Positions 31,364 to 40,762 are shown, counted from the first letter of the stretch. The stretch is 42,870 bases of DNA from Alphaproteobacteria bacterium MarineAlpha11_Bin1 (GCA_002937455.1 PTJZ01000015.1:1-42870); one strand, 5' to 3'. The notes: a model not told the origin generated them from the sequence alone. Numbers and translations are program-made.

Positions 31364-33094
31364 TTACGATCGGAGTTTTTTGGTTGCATCGGGGTCGAGG
31401 TTACCGTCTTCATCACAAACGACACCGTAATCGTCGCGCGCGGAATCGACGCTGACATATCCTTGTCGGACCTCGTTAGCGACTGTTTCCGCCGGTCGTT
31501 TGTGTGGATCCCCAAACCCACCGCCGCCGCCGGAGCGAACTGCAAAAGCGTCCCCTCTCTTAATACGGGCAGTCAGTAGTTTAGCATTTGGGTAGTCCTC
31601 CTTCCACGTGCCATCTGCTCGCAAGACAACTGAGTTTCCTGAGGCTTCCTTGCCGCCGTTAAGCCCCCATGGTTTGCAATGCATGCGTTCGACTTGTGCG
31701 TTGAGCATGAAGTCGGATCGCGCCTGGACGGTATTTTCGCAGCCAAGGCCACCACGATATTCACCCGCGCCACCTGAATCCTCCCGTAAAGCGTAATTCT
31801 CTATTAGAAACGGATATTTTGATTCCAATTGTTCGGCTGGGCTGTTGTGGGTGTCACCGTCGTTGATACAGACGGTCGCGCTAATACCGTCCTCGGATTT
31901 TTTTGCCCCCCAGCCACCGCCGGTTGGTCCGATGAATGCGATATAAAACTCGTTGCTCTTAGGATTGATGCCATTGAGCATTGCAATAACAAGGTCGGCA
32001 TGATGGCCGGCGATAGTCCGGTCCGGAATCGCCGGCGTCAGCGCTTTGAAAACCGTATCAACAATCGTCATTGGGAATGTCATCCACCAACGCATTGGCG
32101 CAGGTTTGACTGCGCTTACGACTCGCCCAGGCGGAACGATCGCGGTTAAGTTACGGAAAGATCCGTCATTAATCGGATAATCGGTGGGTGAGGTAATACA
32201 TTTAAAAGCGACCTGCGAGCAGGCATACCCAGTAGTTATACCGGAATTATAGAAACCGCGTACTTGTTCCGCGACATCCGATAAATCGACAGTCATTTCA
32301 TCGCCTTCGACAATCACTTTAACCCGTATCGGGATGCGGTCCGAAATGCTTACCCCATCATCATCCATATAGGAATTTGCCTCATAGACGCCGTCAGGTA
32401 TGGATAACGTACGCGACCGGGCGGCGCGTTCTGATTGGTCCATGATTTCGGAGATGGACGCTGCAACTTGCTTGCGGCCATATCGTTTAACCAGTTCAAG
32501 GTAACGGCGCTCGCCGGTAGTAATAGCTGTTATTTGGGCCCTGAGGTCTCCCATCGCACGGTCTGGTAACCGGACGTTCGCGCGTATGATGTCAACGATC
32601 TCATTGTTAACTTTGCCTTCGCGCTGATATTTAACAATCGGAATTTGTAGGCCTTCAGAGTAGATATCTGTCGTTATACCGTCCAAAGTACCTCCGATGT
32701 CAGGCCAGTGGGCCATGCAACATGCGAATCCGATTAGTTCATCATCGAAAAAGATAGGGATCGAGAACGTTAAATGGTTCAGATGGCTGCCGGTGACATA
32801 TGCGTCATTCGTGAGCAGGATATCACCCTGCTTTATATTCTCTGGACCGTAGTGTTCAAGTTTCGCCTTGATCGTCTCTGCCATACCTCGGATGAACATA
32901 GGTAACCCGAGGCCGATGGAGATCGTTTCTCCTTTTTCAGTAAAAAGCCCCACCGTAAAGTCTAACGCTTCGTATATAATCATATTATAGGCGGTGCGCA
33001 TCAGGTTAGACTTCATCTCCTCCGTTATCGCGATAACGCCATTGCGGACGATCTCGGTAACGACGGGGTCTGAGCTTGCGATCGAAGAGTTCAT
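31364..33094 (-). CDS. Hydantoinase B / oxoprolinase family, B subunit
   Basis: This 576-residue protein is a full HyuB-type subunit: ITEEMKSNLMRTAYN near the start, MAHWPDIGG, NSPAEQLESKYP, and the Gly-rich AVRSGGGGGFGDPHKR close to the end. With HyuA it forms ATP-dependent amidohydrolases (N-methylhydantoinase, 5-oxoprolinase) or, in related complexes, acetone or acetophenone carboxylase. Its ATG at 33094 overlaps the hydantoinase A stop by four bases. The substrate is not defined by sequence. Confidence 0.94.
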   Translation of the reverse strand: MNSSIASSDPVVTEIVRNGVIAITEEMKSNLMRTAYNMIIYEALDFTVGLFTEKGETISIGLGLPMFIRGMAETIKAKLEHYGPENIKQGDILLTNDAYVTGSHLNHLTFSIPIFFDDELIGFACCMAHWPDIGGTLDGITTDIYSEGLQIPIVKYQREGKVNNEIVDIIRANVRLPDRAMGDLRAQITAITTGERRYLELVKRYGRKQVAASISEIMDQSERAARSRTLSIPDGVYEANSYMDDDGVSISDRIPIRVKVIVEGDEMTVDLSDVAEQVRGFYNSGITTGYACSQVAFKCITSPTDYPINDGSFRNLTAIVPPGRVVSAVKPAPMRWWMTFPMTIVDTVFKALTPAIPDRTIAGHHADLVIAMLNGINPKSNEFYIAFIGPTGGGWGAKKSEDGISATVCINDGDTHNSPAEQLESKYPFLIENYALREDSGGAGEYRGGLGCENTVQARSDFMLNAQVERMHCKPWGLNGGKEASGNSVVLRADGTWKEDYPNAKLLTARIKRGDAFAVRSGGGGGFGDPHKRPAETVANEVRQGYVSVDSARDDYGVVCDEDGNLDPDATKKLRS

Positions 33095-35178
33095 AAGGCA
33101 TCGCTCCCAATGGTGATGTTCAGATTGCCATAACTATCGACTACGAGCGTATCGCCTGGATGAAGCACGGTGGTCGAGGCGTGTTCCTCGATCAAAGCGG
33201 GTCCATTGATTGTGTTGCCCGCTAATAGGCAAGTTCTATCCCAAGTGTCGGTATCAACTTTTTCGTGGCCGAACCGAACCTGTCGCATCCCAGTATGAGA
33301 ACCGTCTGATGGCGTTTCTCCGCCGCGGTCGATGCGTGTAAGTTCTGGTTTTTCGAGCATACCCGTCACCGTCACTCGAAGGCTTACGATTTCGCTCCGT
33401 TCCTGCGGTGCGCAGGTTCCGTAACGTAGGTCATGAACGGCATCGAAACGTTCTTTGATCCCGGCTCGATCTTCATTGGTAAAAAGATCTGCGGAGAGAT
33501 CTACTGTCACGGAATGTTCCTGTCCGACATAGCGCATATCTGCAGCACGGCTTACTACAATCCGCTCGGGCGTGGTTGATACTCTCTTGATTTCGGAGAT
33601 ACCCTCCGCCTCCAACTCATTAAAAACCGTTTCTAGTTCCTCGAAATTTGCATCGGAAAGTCGGGAAAATCGTGAACGGACATAGTCATAGCGAAGGTCC
33701 GAAAAAAGCATCCCAAAAGCTGAAAAATGCCCGGGTGAATAAGGTATAATGACTTTTTGGATTCCCATTTCGCGTGCAATATTGCAAGCGTGTAACGGCC
33801 CTGCACCGCCATAAGCGACCATCGCGAAGTCGCCTGCATTGAGCCCTCGTTCTGTAGTTACGGCCTTGACAGCATGGGACATGGAAGTAACCGCAATGCG
33901 GAGAATACCCTGCGCTGCATCCGCTGTTTCGAGGTTGAGAGGAATGGCTACTTTTTCATTGATTGCTTCGCTAGCTAAGGCTAAGTCGAGCGTCATTTCG
34001 CCTCCCAAGAAACGATCCGGGGATAAACGTCCCAGATATACGTTGGCATCTGTTACTGTGGGGATACGGCCGCCCTGGCCATAACATGCCGGTCCCGGCT
34101 GGGCTCCCGCGCTTTGCGGTCCCACTCGCAGACCCCCCTCGTCGGCGACGCGAGCGATCGAGCCGCCACCGGTGCCTACTTCGAAAATATCCATCATGGC
34201 GATCTGAACGGGAAGCGCGCGTTCGTATCCACCAATCAACGCACTTCCGGTAGTGAGAGCTTGGCCTTCATGAATGACGCCTGCCTTGGCCGTTGTACCA
34301 CCCATGTCGAAGGCGATGGCGTTTTCAAGTCCGATAGCATCGCAAAGGGCCTGAGTGCCGATAACCCCCGCGGCCGGTCCTGACTCAAGCATACGTACGC
34401 ACTGACGTTGCGCCTGATCGCCGTCATACAAACCGCCAGTAGATTGGACGACCAAGAATGATCCATCGAACCCATCTTTGCGGATGCGGTCATCAATGCC
34501 TGCGATATAGCTTTTTACTTTTGGCCCGATGTAAGCATTTGCGACCACTGTGGAACACCGCTCGAACTCACGGTATTCTTGGCTCAGTTCATGCGAGGTT
34601 GACACGAATACGTCTGGTAGTTCCTCCTCCACGATCTGCCTTACGCGCAGTTCGTGCGCAGGATTTGCGTAGCAGTGTAGTAGCAGGATTGCGACTGCCT
34701 CCACCCGTTCGAGACGCAGCCGGGCACATGTTTCACGGACGCGGTTTTCGTCGAGCGGTTTGTATATTTCACCTTCAGCGTAGAGACGTTCCTCAACCTC
34801 AAAACGCAATGCGCGTTCGACCAGCGGTTCATGTTTCTGAAAGAAAAGATTATATGCGTCGGGCCGGTTCACGCGGCCGATCTCATATATGTCTCGGAAA
34901 CCCTCTGTAATCAGTAGAGCGGTTCTGGCGCCCGTTCGTTCCAGCATTGTATTAATGGCTACGGTCGACCCGTGGAGAAAAAGGCTGGCCTGTGGAAAGG
35001 CTATTCCGGTTTTGTCCACGCCTTGTGCTATACCGTCGATCAGGCTGTCAGGAGTGGAGAGGGTCTTGCCAAAGACCAGACGTCCGTCCGATGGGTCAAA
35101 TGCGGCGACATCGGTAAAAGTGCCGCCGATATCGGCGGCTAAACGAATGCGCGATCCTATAGCATTGCATTCGGTCAA
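33091..35178 (-). CDS. Hydantoinase A / oxoprolinase family, A subunit
   Basis: This 695-residue protein is the ATP-binding subunit with an actin-like fold: AADIGGTFTDVAAFD at 14-28, LLHGSTVAINTMLERTG (near 70), FDMGGTTAKAGVI, and GGAGPLHACNIAREMGI. It phosphorylates or activates the amide or carbonyl substrate that subunit B acts on. The frame opens with TTG at 35178, eight bases after a near-perfect AGGAGG. No ATG is available in that position. No third (gamma) subunit gene, as found in acetone carboxylase, is adjacent. Confidence 0.94.
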   Translation of the reverse strand: MTECNAIGSRIRLAADIGGTFTDVAAFDPSDGRLVFGKTLSTPDSLIDGIAQGVDKTGIAFPQASLFLHGSTVAINTMLERTGARTALLITEGFRDIYEIGRVNRPDAYNLFFQKHEPLVERALRFEVEERLYAEGEIYKPLDENRVRETCARLRLERVEAVAILLLHCYANPAHELRVRQIVEEELPDVFVSTSHELSQEYREFERCSTVVANAYIGPKVKSYIAGIDDRIRKDGFDGSFLVVQSTGGLYDGDQAQRQCVRMLESGPAAGVIGTQALCDAIGLENAIAFDMGGTTAKAGVIHEGQALTTGSALIGGYERALPVQIAMMDIFEVGTGGGSIARVADEGGLRVGPQSAGAQPGPACYGQGGRIPTVTDANVYLGRLSPDRFLGGEMTLDLALASEAINEKVAIPLNLETADAAQGILRIAVTSMSHAVKAVTTERGLNAGDFAMVAYGGAGPLHACNIAREMGIQKVIIPYSPGHFSAFGMLFSDLRYDYVRSRFSRLSDANFEELETVFNELEAEGISEIKRVSTTPERIVVSRAADMRYVGQEHSVTVDLSADLFTNEDRAGIKERFDAVHDLRYGTCAPQERSEIVSLRVTVTGMLEKPELTRIDRGGETPSDGSHTGMRQVRFGHEKVDTDTWDRTCLLAGNTINGPALIEEHASTTVLHPGDTLVVDSYGNLNITIGSDAL

Positions 35179-35345
35179 ATGAATGTCCTCCTTTTTAAGC
35201 GTCTCAATCGTATGGGTTCCAAGTTAATTCCGCCATGCAGATTGCACTAAAAGATATTTTTTTGCCGGGCTCCGCCCGTCAACCTCTATATATTATTTCG
35301 ATGGAGCGTTACTGACCACGTTAATTTGGGATAGTGGAGACTCAA

Positions 35346-35503
35346 ATGAGCGGTATTTTGATTGTCACTGGCGGTGGACGGGCAATTAGCGCGAAAACGA
35401 GTATAACGACGGCGGCAGCTGGCTGTTATCTGATGAGGCGAGCTATGTCAGTGGAACTATTCTTAATGTGACGGGGGCTCATTGGTTCGACACCGTGATA
35501 TAG
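35346..35503 (+). pseudogene. Short-chain dehydrogenase/reductase (SDR), collapsed by an internal deletion
   Basis: A start with its own GTGGAG site (ATG 35346) encodes MSGILIVTGGGRAIS, the cofactor-binding N-terminus of a classical SDR. About 25 codons later, in another frame, come SWLLSDEASYVSGTILNVTGA and TAG at 35501-35503, the C-terminal end of the same family. A normal SDR has about 250 residues, so the middle (roughly 600 bases, including the catalytic Tyr-x-x-x-Lys) is gone. It lies in the 329-base gap between hydantoinase A and the DUF1330 gene. I see nothing else clear in the first half of that gap apart from the hydantoinase ribosome site. Confidence 0.85.
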
Positions 35504-35507
35504 TAGC

Positions 35508-35819
35508 CTATGGCCTCGGCGTTAAATCTCCCGCCTCGACAATCGTCAGCTCGTTATCTCCGACATTGTTCTGCCGGCGAAACTTTGCTGCAGATTTATA
35601 TTCCTCTGAATTGAAGCATGACTCCGCATCTTCCATCGAAGCGAACTCGATCACGATGAAGCGATCGAAATATTCACGTCCTTCCAGTGTCTTTTGGTCG
35701 CCGCCACGGGTCAGTATTTTTCCATTAAATTTTTCTAGAATCCCCGGAACTTGATTTGCATATTTCATGTATTCGTTTTGATCATTGACCTTCGCGCGTG
35801 CAATCCAGTATGCGGCCAT
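35508..35819 (-). CDS. DUF1330 family protein
   Basis: This 103-residue protein has a dimeric ferredoxin-like fold: AAYWIARAKVNDQNEYMKYA, then GKILTRGG, FDRFIVIEFASMEDAESCF and SEEYKSAAKFR, all typical of DUF1330. Function is unknown. Such proteins often accompany catabolic genes. The ATG at 35819 follows GGGAGG. It is divergent from the VOC gene, and its 3' end nearly meets the SDR remnant. Confidence 0.9.
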   Translation of the reverse strand: MAAYWIARAKVNDQNEYMKYANQVPGILEKFNGKILTRGGDQKTLEGREYFDRFIVIEFASMEDAESCFNSEEYKSAAKFRRQNNVGDNELTIVEAGDLTPRP

Positions 35820-35936
35820 TTTGGAACCTCCCTGTTAAAATCCGGGGTTTCTATATCCCACTTACTATGAGGTTGGTATTCCTATGAAATCATTTACGAT
35901 TTAAAAAATATTGGGATATTTAAGATCGGAGTTTAT

Positions 35937-36395
35937 ATGCCGCTCACCAACCTTGAACACTTTCTGATCCAGACAGGTGACTTTGAAGGTACAGTCAACC
36001 AGCATACCGATGTGCTGGGCATGGAAGAAGGGCCGCATCCCGATTTTAAAATAGCAGTCAGTCGGCTATATATCGGTCGGCAGGCAGTTCAGCATGTTAC
36101 GGTGGGTGGTGAACCTGTGTCAGAGAACTGGAAAAAATATTTAGAAAGGAATACTCCGGTACTCAAAAGTATTGGCGTGGTCGACTGTGTTACTTATAGA
36201 GCGTCGGGACTTCGGGAGATGATGGTGCATCTCGATGTCAACGGCATGGCGTACACCGAGCGTAAGGTGGAAGACCATGAACTATCGCAACGTTTCCTTA
36301 TGGATCCATATAAGGAAAAAGTGGAACTGAATTTTATCGCGGAAAAAGCCAGAGGTATCTCGTCAGATGTCAGTACCGTTGACATTTCTGACTGA
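35937..36395 (+). CDS. VOC superfamily (glyoxalase/dioxygenase-fold) protein
   Basis: This 152-residue protein has paired beta-alpha-beta-beta-beta modules. His8 (NLEHFLIQT), a His in AVQHVTVG, and Glu in KEKVELNF near residue 137 match the metal ligands of the fold. Members include glyoxalase I, extradiol dioxygenases and isomerases. It could act on an intermediate of the pathway encoded next to it. GGAG precedes the ATG by six bases. The GST and Cox-type genes follow on the same strand. Confidence 0.85.
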   Translation: MPLTNLEHFLIQTGDFEGTVNQHTDVLGMEEGPHPDFKIAVSRLYIGRQAVQHVTVGGEPVSENWKKYLERNTPVLKSIGVVDCVTYRASGLREMMVHLDVNGMAYTERKVEDHELSQRFLMDPYKEKVELNFIAEKARGISSDVSTVDISD

Positions 36396-36442
36396 CATCT
36401 TGCGTTATCGAATTGCGCTAAGAATTGAGGGAAAACTATATC

Positions 36443-37075
36443 GTGATTGATCTCTATACATGGGCTACGCCAAACGGCAGAAAAGTATCGATGATGCTCG
36501 AAGAGTGCGAACTTGAGTATAAGGCGCACCCCATAAACATTTCGAAGGACCAACAATTTGCGCCTGAATTTCTAAAAGTTAGCCCAAACAACAAAATTCC
36601 AGCTATCGTTGATAATGACACCAGAAAATCCCTGATGGAATCGGGAGCGATCATGATGTATCTCTCGGAAAAGACAGGTAAATTTTTGCCTCAGGACCCT
36701 GAGCGCAAGTGGTCCTCCATCCAGTGGCTTATGTTTCAAATGGGTGGGGTTGGACCAATTTTTGGCCAGTGCCACCATTTCACTAAACATAATTCCGGAA
36801 AGGTACCGTATGCTGAGGATCGATATCACAAAGAGACCAAGCGCCTTTACGGGGTCATGAACGACAGGCTCGCCAAATCAGGTTTTCTAGGTTGTGAAGA
36901 CTTTACCATAGCTGATATGGCGGTTTGGCCTTGGGTGGCTCGGTTCGACTGGCAGTCCATAAATCTTAACGAATTTCCGAACGTCAAACGCTGGTATTTG
37001 GAAATACTCGAAAGGCCAGCTACCCGCCGCGGTTGGAACGTTCCGGAAAATCAACAGGAAATACCGATGCCGTAA
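36443..37075 (+). CDS. Glutathione S-transferase, Nu-class (YfcG/YghU)-like
   Basis: This 210-residue protein has a thioredoxin-like N-terminal domain (IDLYTWATPNGRKVSMMLEE, SPNNKIPAIVD, ESGAIMMYLSEK), with the TPN motif of Nu-class GSTs instead of a catalytic Ser or Cys. The helical C-terminal domain (QWLMFQMGGVGPIFGQ, FTIADMAVWPWVARF) is complete. Nu-class enzymes reduce disulfides or peroxides with glutathione. I choose GTG at 36443, behind GAGGGA, over TTG at 36425, because the domain begins there. Confidence 0.9.
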   Translation: MIDLYTWATPNGRKVSMMLEECELEYKAHPINISKDQQFAPEFLKVSPNNKIPAIVDNDTRKSLMESGAIMMYLSEKTGKFLPQDPERKWSSIQWLMFQMGGVGPIFGQCHHFTKHNSGKVPYAEDRYHKETKRLYGVMNDRLAKSGFLGCEDFTIADMAVWPWVARFDWQSINLNEFPNVKRWYLEILERPATRRGWNVPENQQEIPMP

Positions 37076-37142
37076 TTTGGGCCAGCCTTCGGGTCAACTT
37101 TTTTTATTTGACAAAGCACCGTTCGATTTTGGACTTGTACCT

Positions 37143-37958
37143 ATGCGAATTACCAAAATAAAATCTGGATGGATTTCTAGGTCCCACCGTGCGATATCGC
37201 CATTCCGGCTTGTTCGCCCAACCACATCTCAAGAAGCGGTTGAGGCATTGTCACAGTCGCCGAAAAGCACTTTCATCGCCGGCGGTATAGATTTAGTCAG
37301 GCGCATGCGGAGCGGCGACGAGTGGGAAACTATTATAGACGTTTCTTCCATTGACCGTATGCGCTCTATAACCGAGGAAGATGGTTGTATCAAAATCGGC
37401 GCGCTGGCAACCCATCGAGATATCGAAACGAATGTGCTTCTTGCGGAAAAATTGCCAGATTTTCAGGCTGCCTGGACCACTATCGGTAATGTCCGGGTCC
37501 GTATTGCAGGTACAATGGGCGGTAATATTCTGGCGAGGGAAGCCAGCTACGATGGCCACGTGATTTTAGGCGTACTGGATGCATATTTTGTTTTCTGCAC
37601 TGGTGAGGGTGATATCACTGTCTCAGCTCATGATTGCACACGAGCATTTCCCGCCGGTGGGTTGCTAACCTCTGTGCATATCCCAATAGTGACACATAGA
37701 AAAATGTTTTTTGACCGTACCCTCAAGCCGTCGGTGAGCGTTGCTGTTTCTTTTGAAAAGGGTCGGTATTCAATCGGTATCGGTTGTGCCTTCCCCGAGC
37801 CGCTATTTCAGATTGGTGTTGGCGATATAGATGCCACAGATATTTCTGATTTTCTGCCGGACCCGATAGACAACCCCGTGGGAGGCTCGGCGTATAGGCG
37901 GCGGATGGCAGGTGTCTTGGCCACACGTCTTAAGAACAAAATTTTGGCTGGAATATAG
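37143..37958 (+). CDS. FAD-binding subunit of a xanthine dehydrogenase/CO dehydrogenase-family molybdenum hydroxylase (CoxM-like)
   Basis: This protein has about 271 residues. AGGIDLVRRM and TIGNVRVRIAGTMGGNI are the two FAD-diphosphate-binding motifs of medium subunits. It passes electrons from the iron-sulfur subunit to an acceptor. The frame runs back to a TTG at 37077, but the ATG at 37143 starts at the expected point. It is somewhat shorter than typical CoxM in the C-terminal domain, which is visible but compact. It is followed directly by the 2Fe-2S and Mo subunit genes (order M-S-L). Confidence 0.88.
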   Translation: MRITKIKSGWISRSHRAISPFRLVRPTTSQEAVEALSQSPKSTFIAGGIDLVRRMRSGDEWETIIDVSSIDRMRSITEEDGCIKIGALATHRDIETNVLLAEKLPDFQAAWTTIGNVRVRIAGTMGGNILAREASYDGHVILGVLDAYFVFCTGEGDITVSAHDCTRAFPAGGLLTSVHIPIVTHRKMFFDRTLKPSVSVAVSFEKGRYSIGIGCAFPEPLFQIGVGDIDATDISDFLPDPIDNPVGGSAYRRRMAGVLATRLKNKILAGI

Positions 37959-37961
37959 TTG

Positions 37962-38456
37962 ATGTCGGGCGATTTAGTGTTCGTGTCATTTCAAGTTAAC
38001 GGTGAGGAAACCTCCTTTCACGTTAGTTCTGAGGAGATGCTGATAGATGTCTTGCGTGAACGGGTTGGTATTACCGGGACGAAGCTCTCCTGCGATGTAG
38101 GCGCCTGCGGCGCTTGCACGGTATTGCTCAACGGTAAGCCTGCAGCCTCTTGTAACACCTTTGCGTGGCAGGCCGCGAATGGCGATGTAAAAACTGTAGA
38201 AGGCCTCGCAGGCGCTAATGGTGAACTGGACCCCGTACAGGCAGCATTCATAGAACACAGCTCTTTTCAGTGCGGTTACTGTACTCCGGGCATGATAATG
38301 CTAGCGCGAGCATTACTAGATTATAACCTGTCTCCGGCGCGAAATGAAATTCGCGAATGGATGGGGGCAAACATATGCCGATGTACGGGATACGAAATGA
38401 TCATAGATGCGGTAGAGGACGCAGCCAGACGCGAACGGGAGATCTCTGATGAATGA
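37962..38456 (+). CDS. 2Fe-2S subunit of the molybdenum hydroxylase (CoxS-like)
   Basis: This 164-residue protein has both clusters: the plant-type ferredoxin motif C-D-V-G-A-C-G-A-C-T with a later Cys (PAASC), and the helical motif CGYCTPGM ... CRCTGYEMI. It relays electrons between the molybdenum and FAD subunits. The ATG at 37962 lies three bases after the CoxM stop. The gene overlaps CoxL by eight bases (ATGAATGA), so they are translationally coupled. Confidence 0.95.
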   Translation: MSGDLVFVSFQVNGEETSFHVSSEEMLIDVLRERVGITGTKLSCDVGACGACTVLLNGKPAASCNTFAWQAANGDVKTVEGLAGANGELDPVQAAFIEHSSFQCGYCTPGMIMLARALLDYNLSPARNEIREWMGANICRCTGYEMIIDAVEDAARREREISDE

Positions 38457-40743
38457 GACTTCGCCGGCACTGAGCGTAGTTGGCGCCGATCTACCCCGCA
38501 CCGACTCGGTTCCAAAAACGACCGGAGCTGCCGTCTATACGGTAGATGTCAGTTTCCCCGGTATGTTGCACGCAAAAGTCTTACGTTCTCCCCATGCCCA
38601 CGCTCGCGTGGTGTCAGTTGACGCGTCTGCCGCTCGAGGGATGCCCGGCATTCACGCCGTTCTGACGCGCGATGAGCTCGACGGTCTAAGTCCAGTATAC
38701 GGATATTTCATCAAGGACCAGCCAATTATCGGTATGGATAAGGTCAGGTATGTCGGGGATCCAGTTGCAGCGGTCGCTGCCGAGACCGAACATCAAGCGA
38801 TTGCTGCACTCGAAAAAATCAAAGTGGAGTATGATCTACTACCGGTGCTAGCGAACATAGAAGACGCTATGGCAAAGGGTGCAGCTGAGCTCTTCGAAGA
38901 GGAGCCACTAGGGATCATCCCTGCTTACGGTCAAGGTGCAAGTGGTCACCGTCGGATCGGGCCGAATAATTGTTATCGGTTTTCATATGAAACCGGCAAC
39001 GCTTCGTCGGCGTTCAATAAATGCGATCATGTTTTCGAAGATCGCTTTGTCTTTTCTCGAGACCAGCATTTTCATCTCGAACCATTTGTCTCTGTCGCGA
39101 GGTATGAAGGGGATGTAATAGAGGTTTGGAGCAGTTGTCAAAACCCGTTCCCATTACGAAAGGAGTTGGCACGAGTATTCCGGCACCCGGAAAACCGCAT
39201 AAGGGTTAAAGTGCCTTATATAGGCGCAGGCTACGGAGCAAAAAATAACTGCAAGGCGGAACCACTAGCGATCTTGTTGGCGAAGCTGTCGGGTCGACCG
39301 GTGCGATTTTGCATGACAATGGAAGAAAATTTTCTGACCCAGTGCCAACATGCGGCGGTTCTCGAAATAAAGTCGGGTGTAATGGATGATGGGACATTCG
39401 TTGCTCGTAGCGGCCACATTCTTTTGAACGCCGGAGCCTATTCAGACGCCAGCCCGCTGGTTGCGGAAAAGGCTGGTTATCGGCTGCCAGGACCCTACAG
39501 GTGGCAGCACCTCGATATCGACTGCGACTGTATTTTGACAAACACAACGCCTGCCGGGCCCTACCGTGGGTTTGGCGGTACTCAGGCGTGTTGGGCGTCG
39601 GAGTCCCAGGTAGACATCATTGCGCGAGCGCTTGAGCGCGATCCTATGGATCTGCGCATCCAAAATTTAAAAAGTTTAGGCGAGGCTTATGTACCGGGAG
39701 AAAGCGGTTTGGACTCCGATTTGAGTGCCGGTATGTCCCTCGTTGCTGGCAAAATTGGATACAATGGCCGCAAGTCGGGCGAGGGTCGGGGTATGGGCCT
39801 TTCCATAGGATTTAAGGACGCCGGTGGGGTAAATAAACCGGCACAGGCCCGGGTCCGGATAACTACAAATGGTGGTATTTATCTGCAGTGTGGGACAGTC
39901 GAAATTGGGCAGGGCGTCCACACAGCGCTATCGCAGATAGTAGCCGAGTTGCTGAACGCTCCGCTAGATCGAGTGAGTTATCCCGCTCTGGACACCGACT
40001 ACACGCCCTTCGATCAGGGTACTAATGCTAGCTCCGCTATTGTTGTTATGGCGAAAGCTGTGGAGGAAGCCGCGCTCCAGGCGAAAATGAAAGTGCTCAA
40101 TTTTGCTGCTGATCAGCTGGAGTGTTCGATAGATGACATTCAGCTTGATGATTGGTCTATCCGAAAGGGCAATCAATCCTATCCACTGCCGTTTATGATT
40201 ATGCGGTATTACGGCGGAACTGGATACGAATTCACCGGGGAAGGTTTTTACAAAGTAAAGATGGATCATTCCGCGCCGTTAGAGACCCAGTGTGTTTCTT
40301 GGGAATTCGGCTGGGGTGCTGCAGAAGTTGAAGTCGACACTGAAACGGGGCTGGTACAGCTGAAGCAGCTCGTTGTATCCGGCGATGCAGGGCGGGCGAT
40401 TAATCCGAGGGTTTGCCGTGGCCAGGATGAAGGATCTGCTGTGATGGGTCTTACAGGAGCTTTATTTCCTTGCATGGTTTACGATGAGGCGGTCTTAATT
40501 AATGGTAATGGTCTCGACTATAGAGTTCCCCGGTCAACGGATCTAAACGATGGTTTTATCTCAATTCTACAGGAGCAGGGGCATGGACCCGGTCCCTATG
40601 GTGCGAAGAGTGTTGGTGAGGGGTGTATATTGCCAGTGGCATCAGCAATCGCAAATGCAATAGAGGACGCAATCGGCGTCCGGATCAGGGAACTGCCAAT
40701 GACCCCTGAGCGTGTACTAGCTGCAATAGATGCCAGTCGGTAG
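38449..40743 (+). CDS. Molybdopterin-binding catalytic subunit of a xanthine dehydrogenase-family hydroxylase (CoxL-like)
   Basis: This 764-residue catalytic subunit has GAGYGAKN for Mo-pterin binding, GPYRGFGG at 368-375, and the active-site Glu724 in GAKSVGEG. The loop reads GPYRGFGG, not the A-Y-x-C-S-F-R of true CO dehydrogenase, so it is not a form I CO dehydrogenase. It fits hydroxylation of an aldehyde or N-heterocycle, in which a water-derived oxygen is inserted next to nitrogen or at C-H. Length is normal. The substrate is unknown. No CoxD/F-type maturation gene is adjacent. Confidence 0.93.
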   Translation: MNETSPALSVVGADLPRTDSVPKTTGAAVYTVDVSFPGMLHAKVLRSPHAHARVVSVDASAARGMPGIHAVLTRDELDGLSPVYGYFIKDQPIIGMDKVRYVGDPVAAVAAETEHQAIAALEKIKVEYDLLPVLANIEDAMAKGAAELFEEEPLGIIPAYGQGASGHRRIGPNNCYRFSYETGNASSAFNKCDHVFEDRFVFSRDQHFHLEPFVSVARYEGDVIEVWSSCQNPFPLRKELARVFRHPENRIRVKVPYIGAGYGAKNNCKAEPLAILLAKLSGRPVRFCMTMEENFLTQCQHAAVLEIKSGVMDDGTFVARSGHILLNAGAYSDASPLVAEKAGYRLPGPYRWQHLDIDCDCILTNTTPAGPYRGFGGTQACWASESQVDIIARALERDPMDLRIQNLKSLGEAYVPGESGLDSDLSAGMSLVAGKIGYNGRKSGEGRGMGLSIGFKDAGGVNKPAQARVRITTNGGIYLQCGTVEIGQGVHTALSQIVAELLNAPLDRVSYPALDTDYTPFDQGTNASSAIVVMAKAVEEAALQAKMKVLNFAADQLECSIDDIQLDDWSIRKGNQSYPLPFMIMRYYGGTGYEFTGEGFYKVKMDHSAPLETQCVSWEFGWGAAEVEVDTETGLVQLKQLVVSGDAGRAINPRVCRGQDEGSAVMGLTGALFPCMVYDEAVLINGNGLDYRVPRSTDLNDGFISILQEQGHGPGPYGAKSVGEGCILPVASAIANAIEDAIGVRIRELPMTPERVLAAIDASR

Positions 40744-40762
40744 CTTGATTGACCAAAGAATT

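Noticed and set aside
35262..35284. Hairpin CGGGC/GCCCG near a T-run upstream of the SDR remnant
   Set aside because: The T-run lies 5' of the stem on the plus strand and would be an A-run 3' of it on the minus strand, so it does not form a terminator in either direction.
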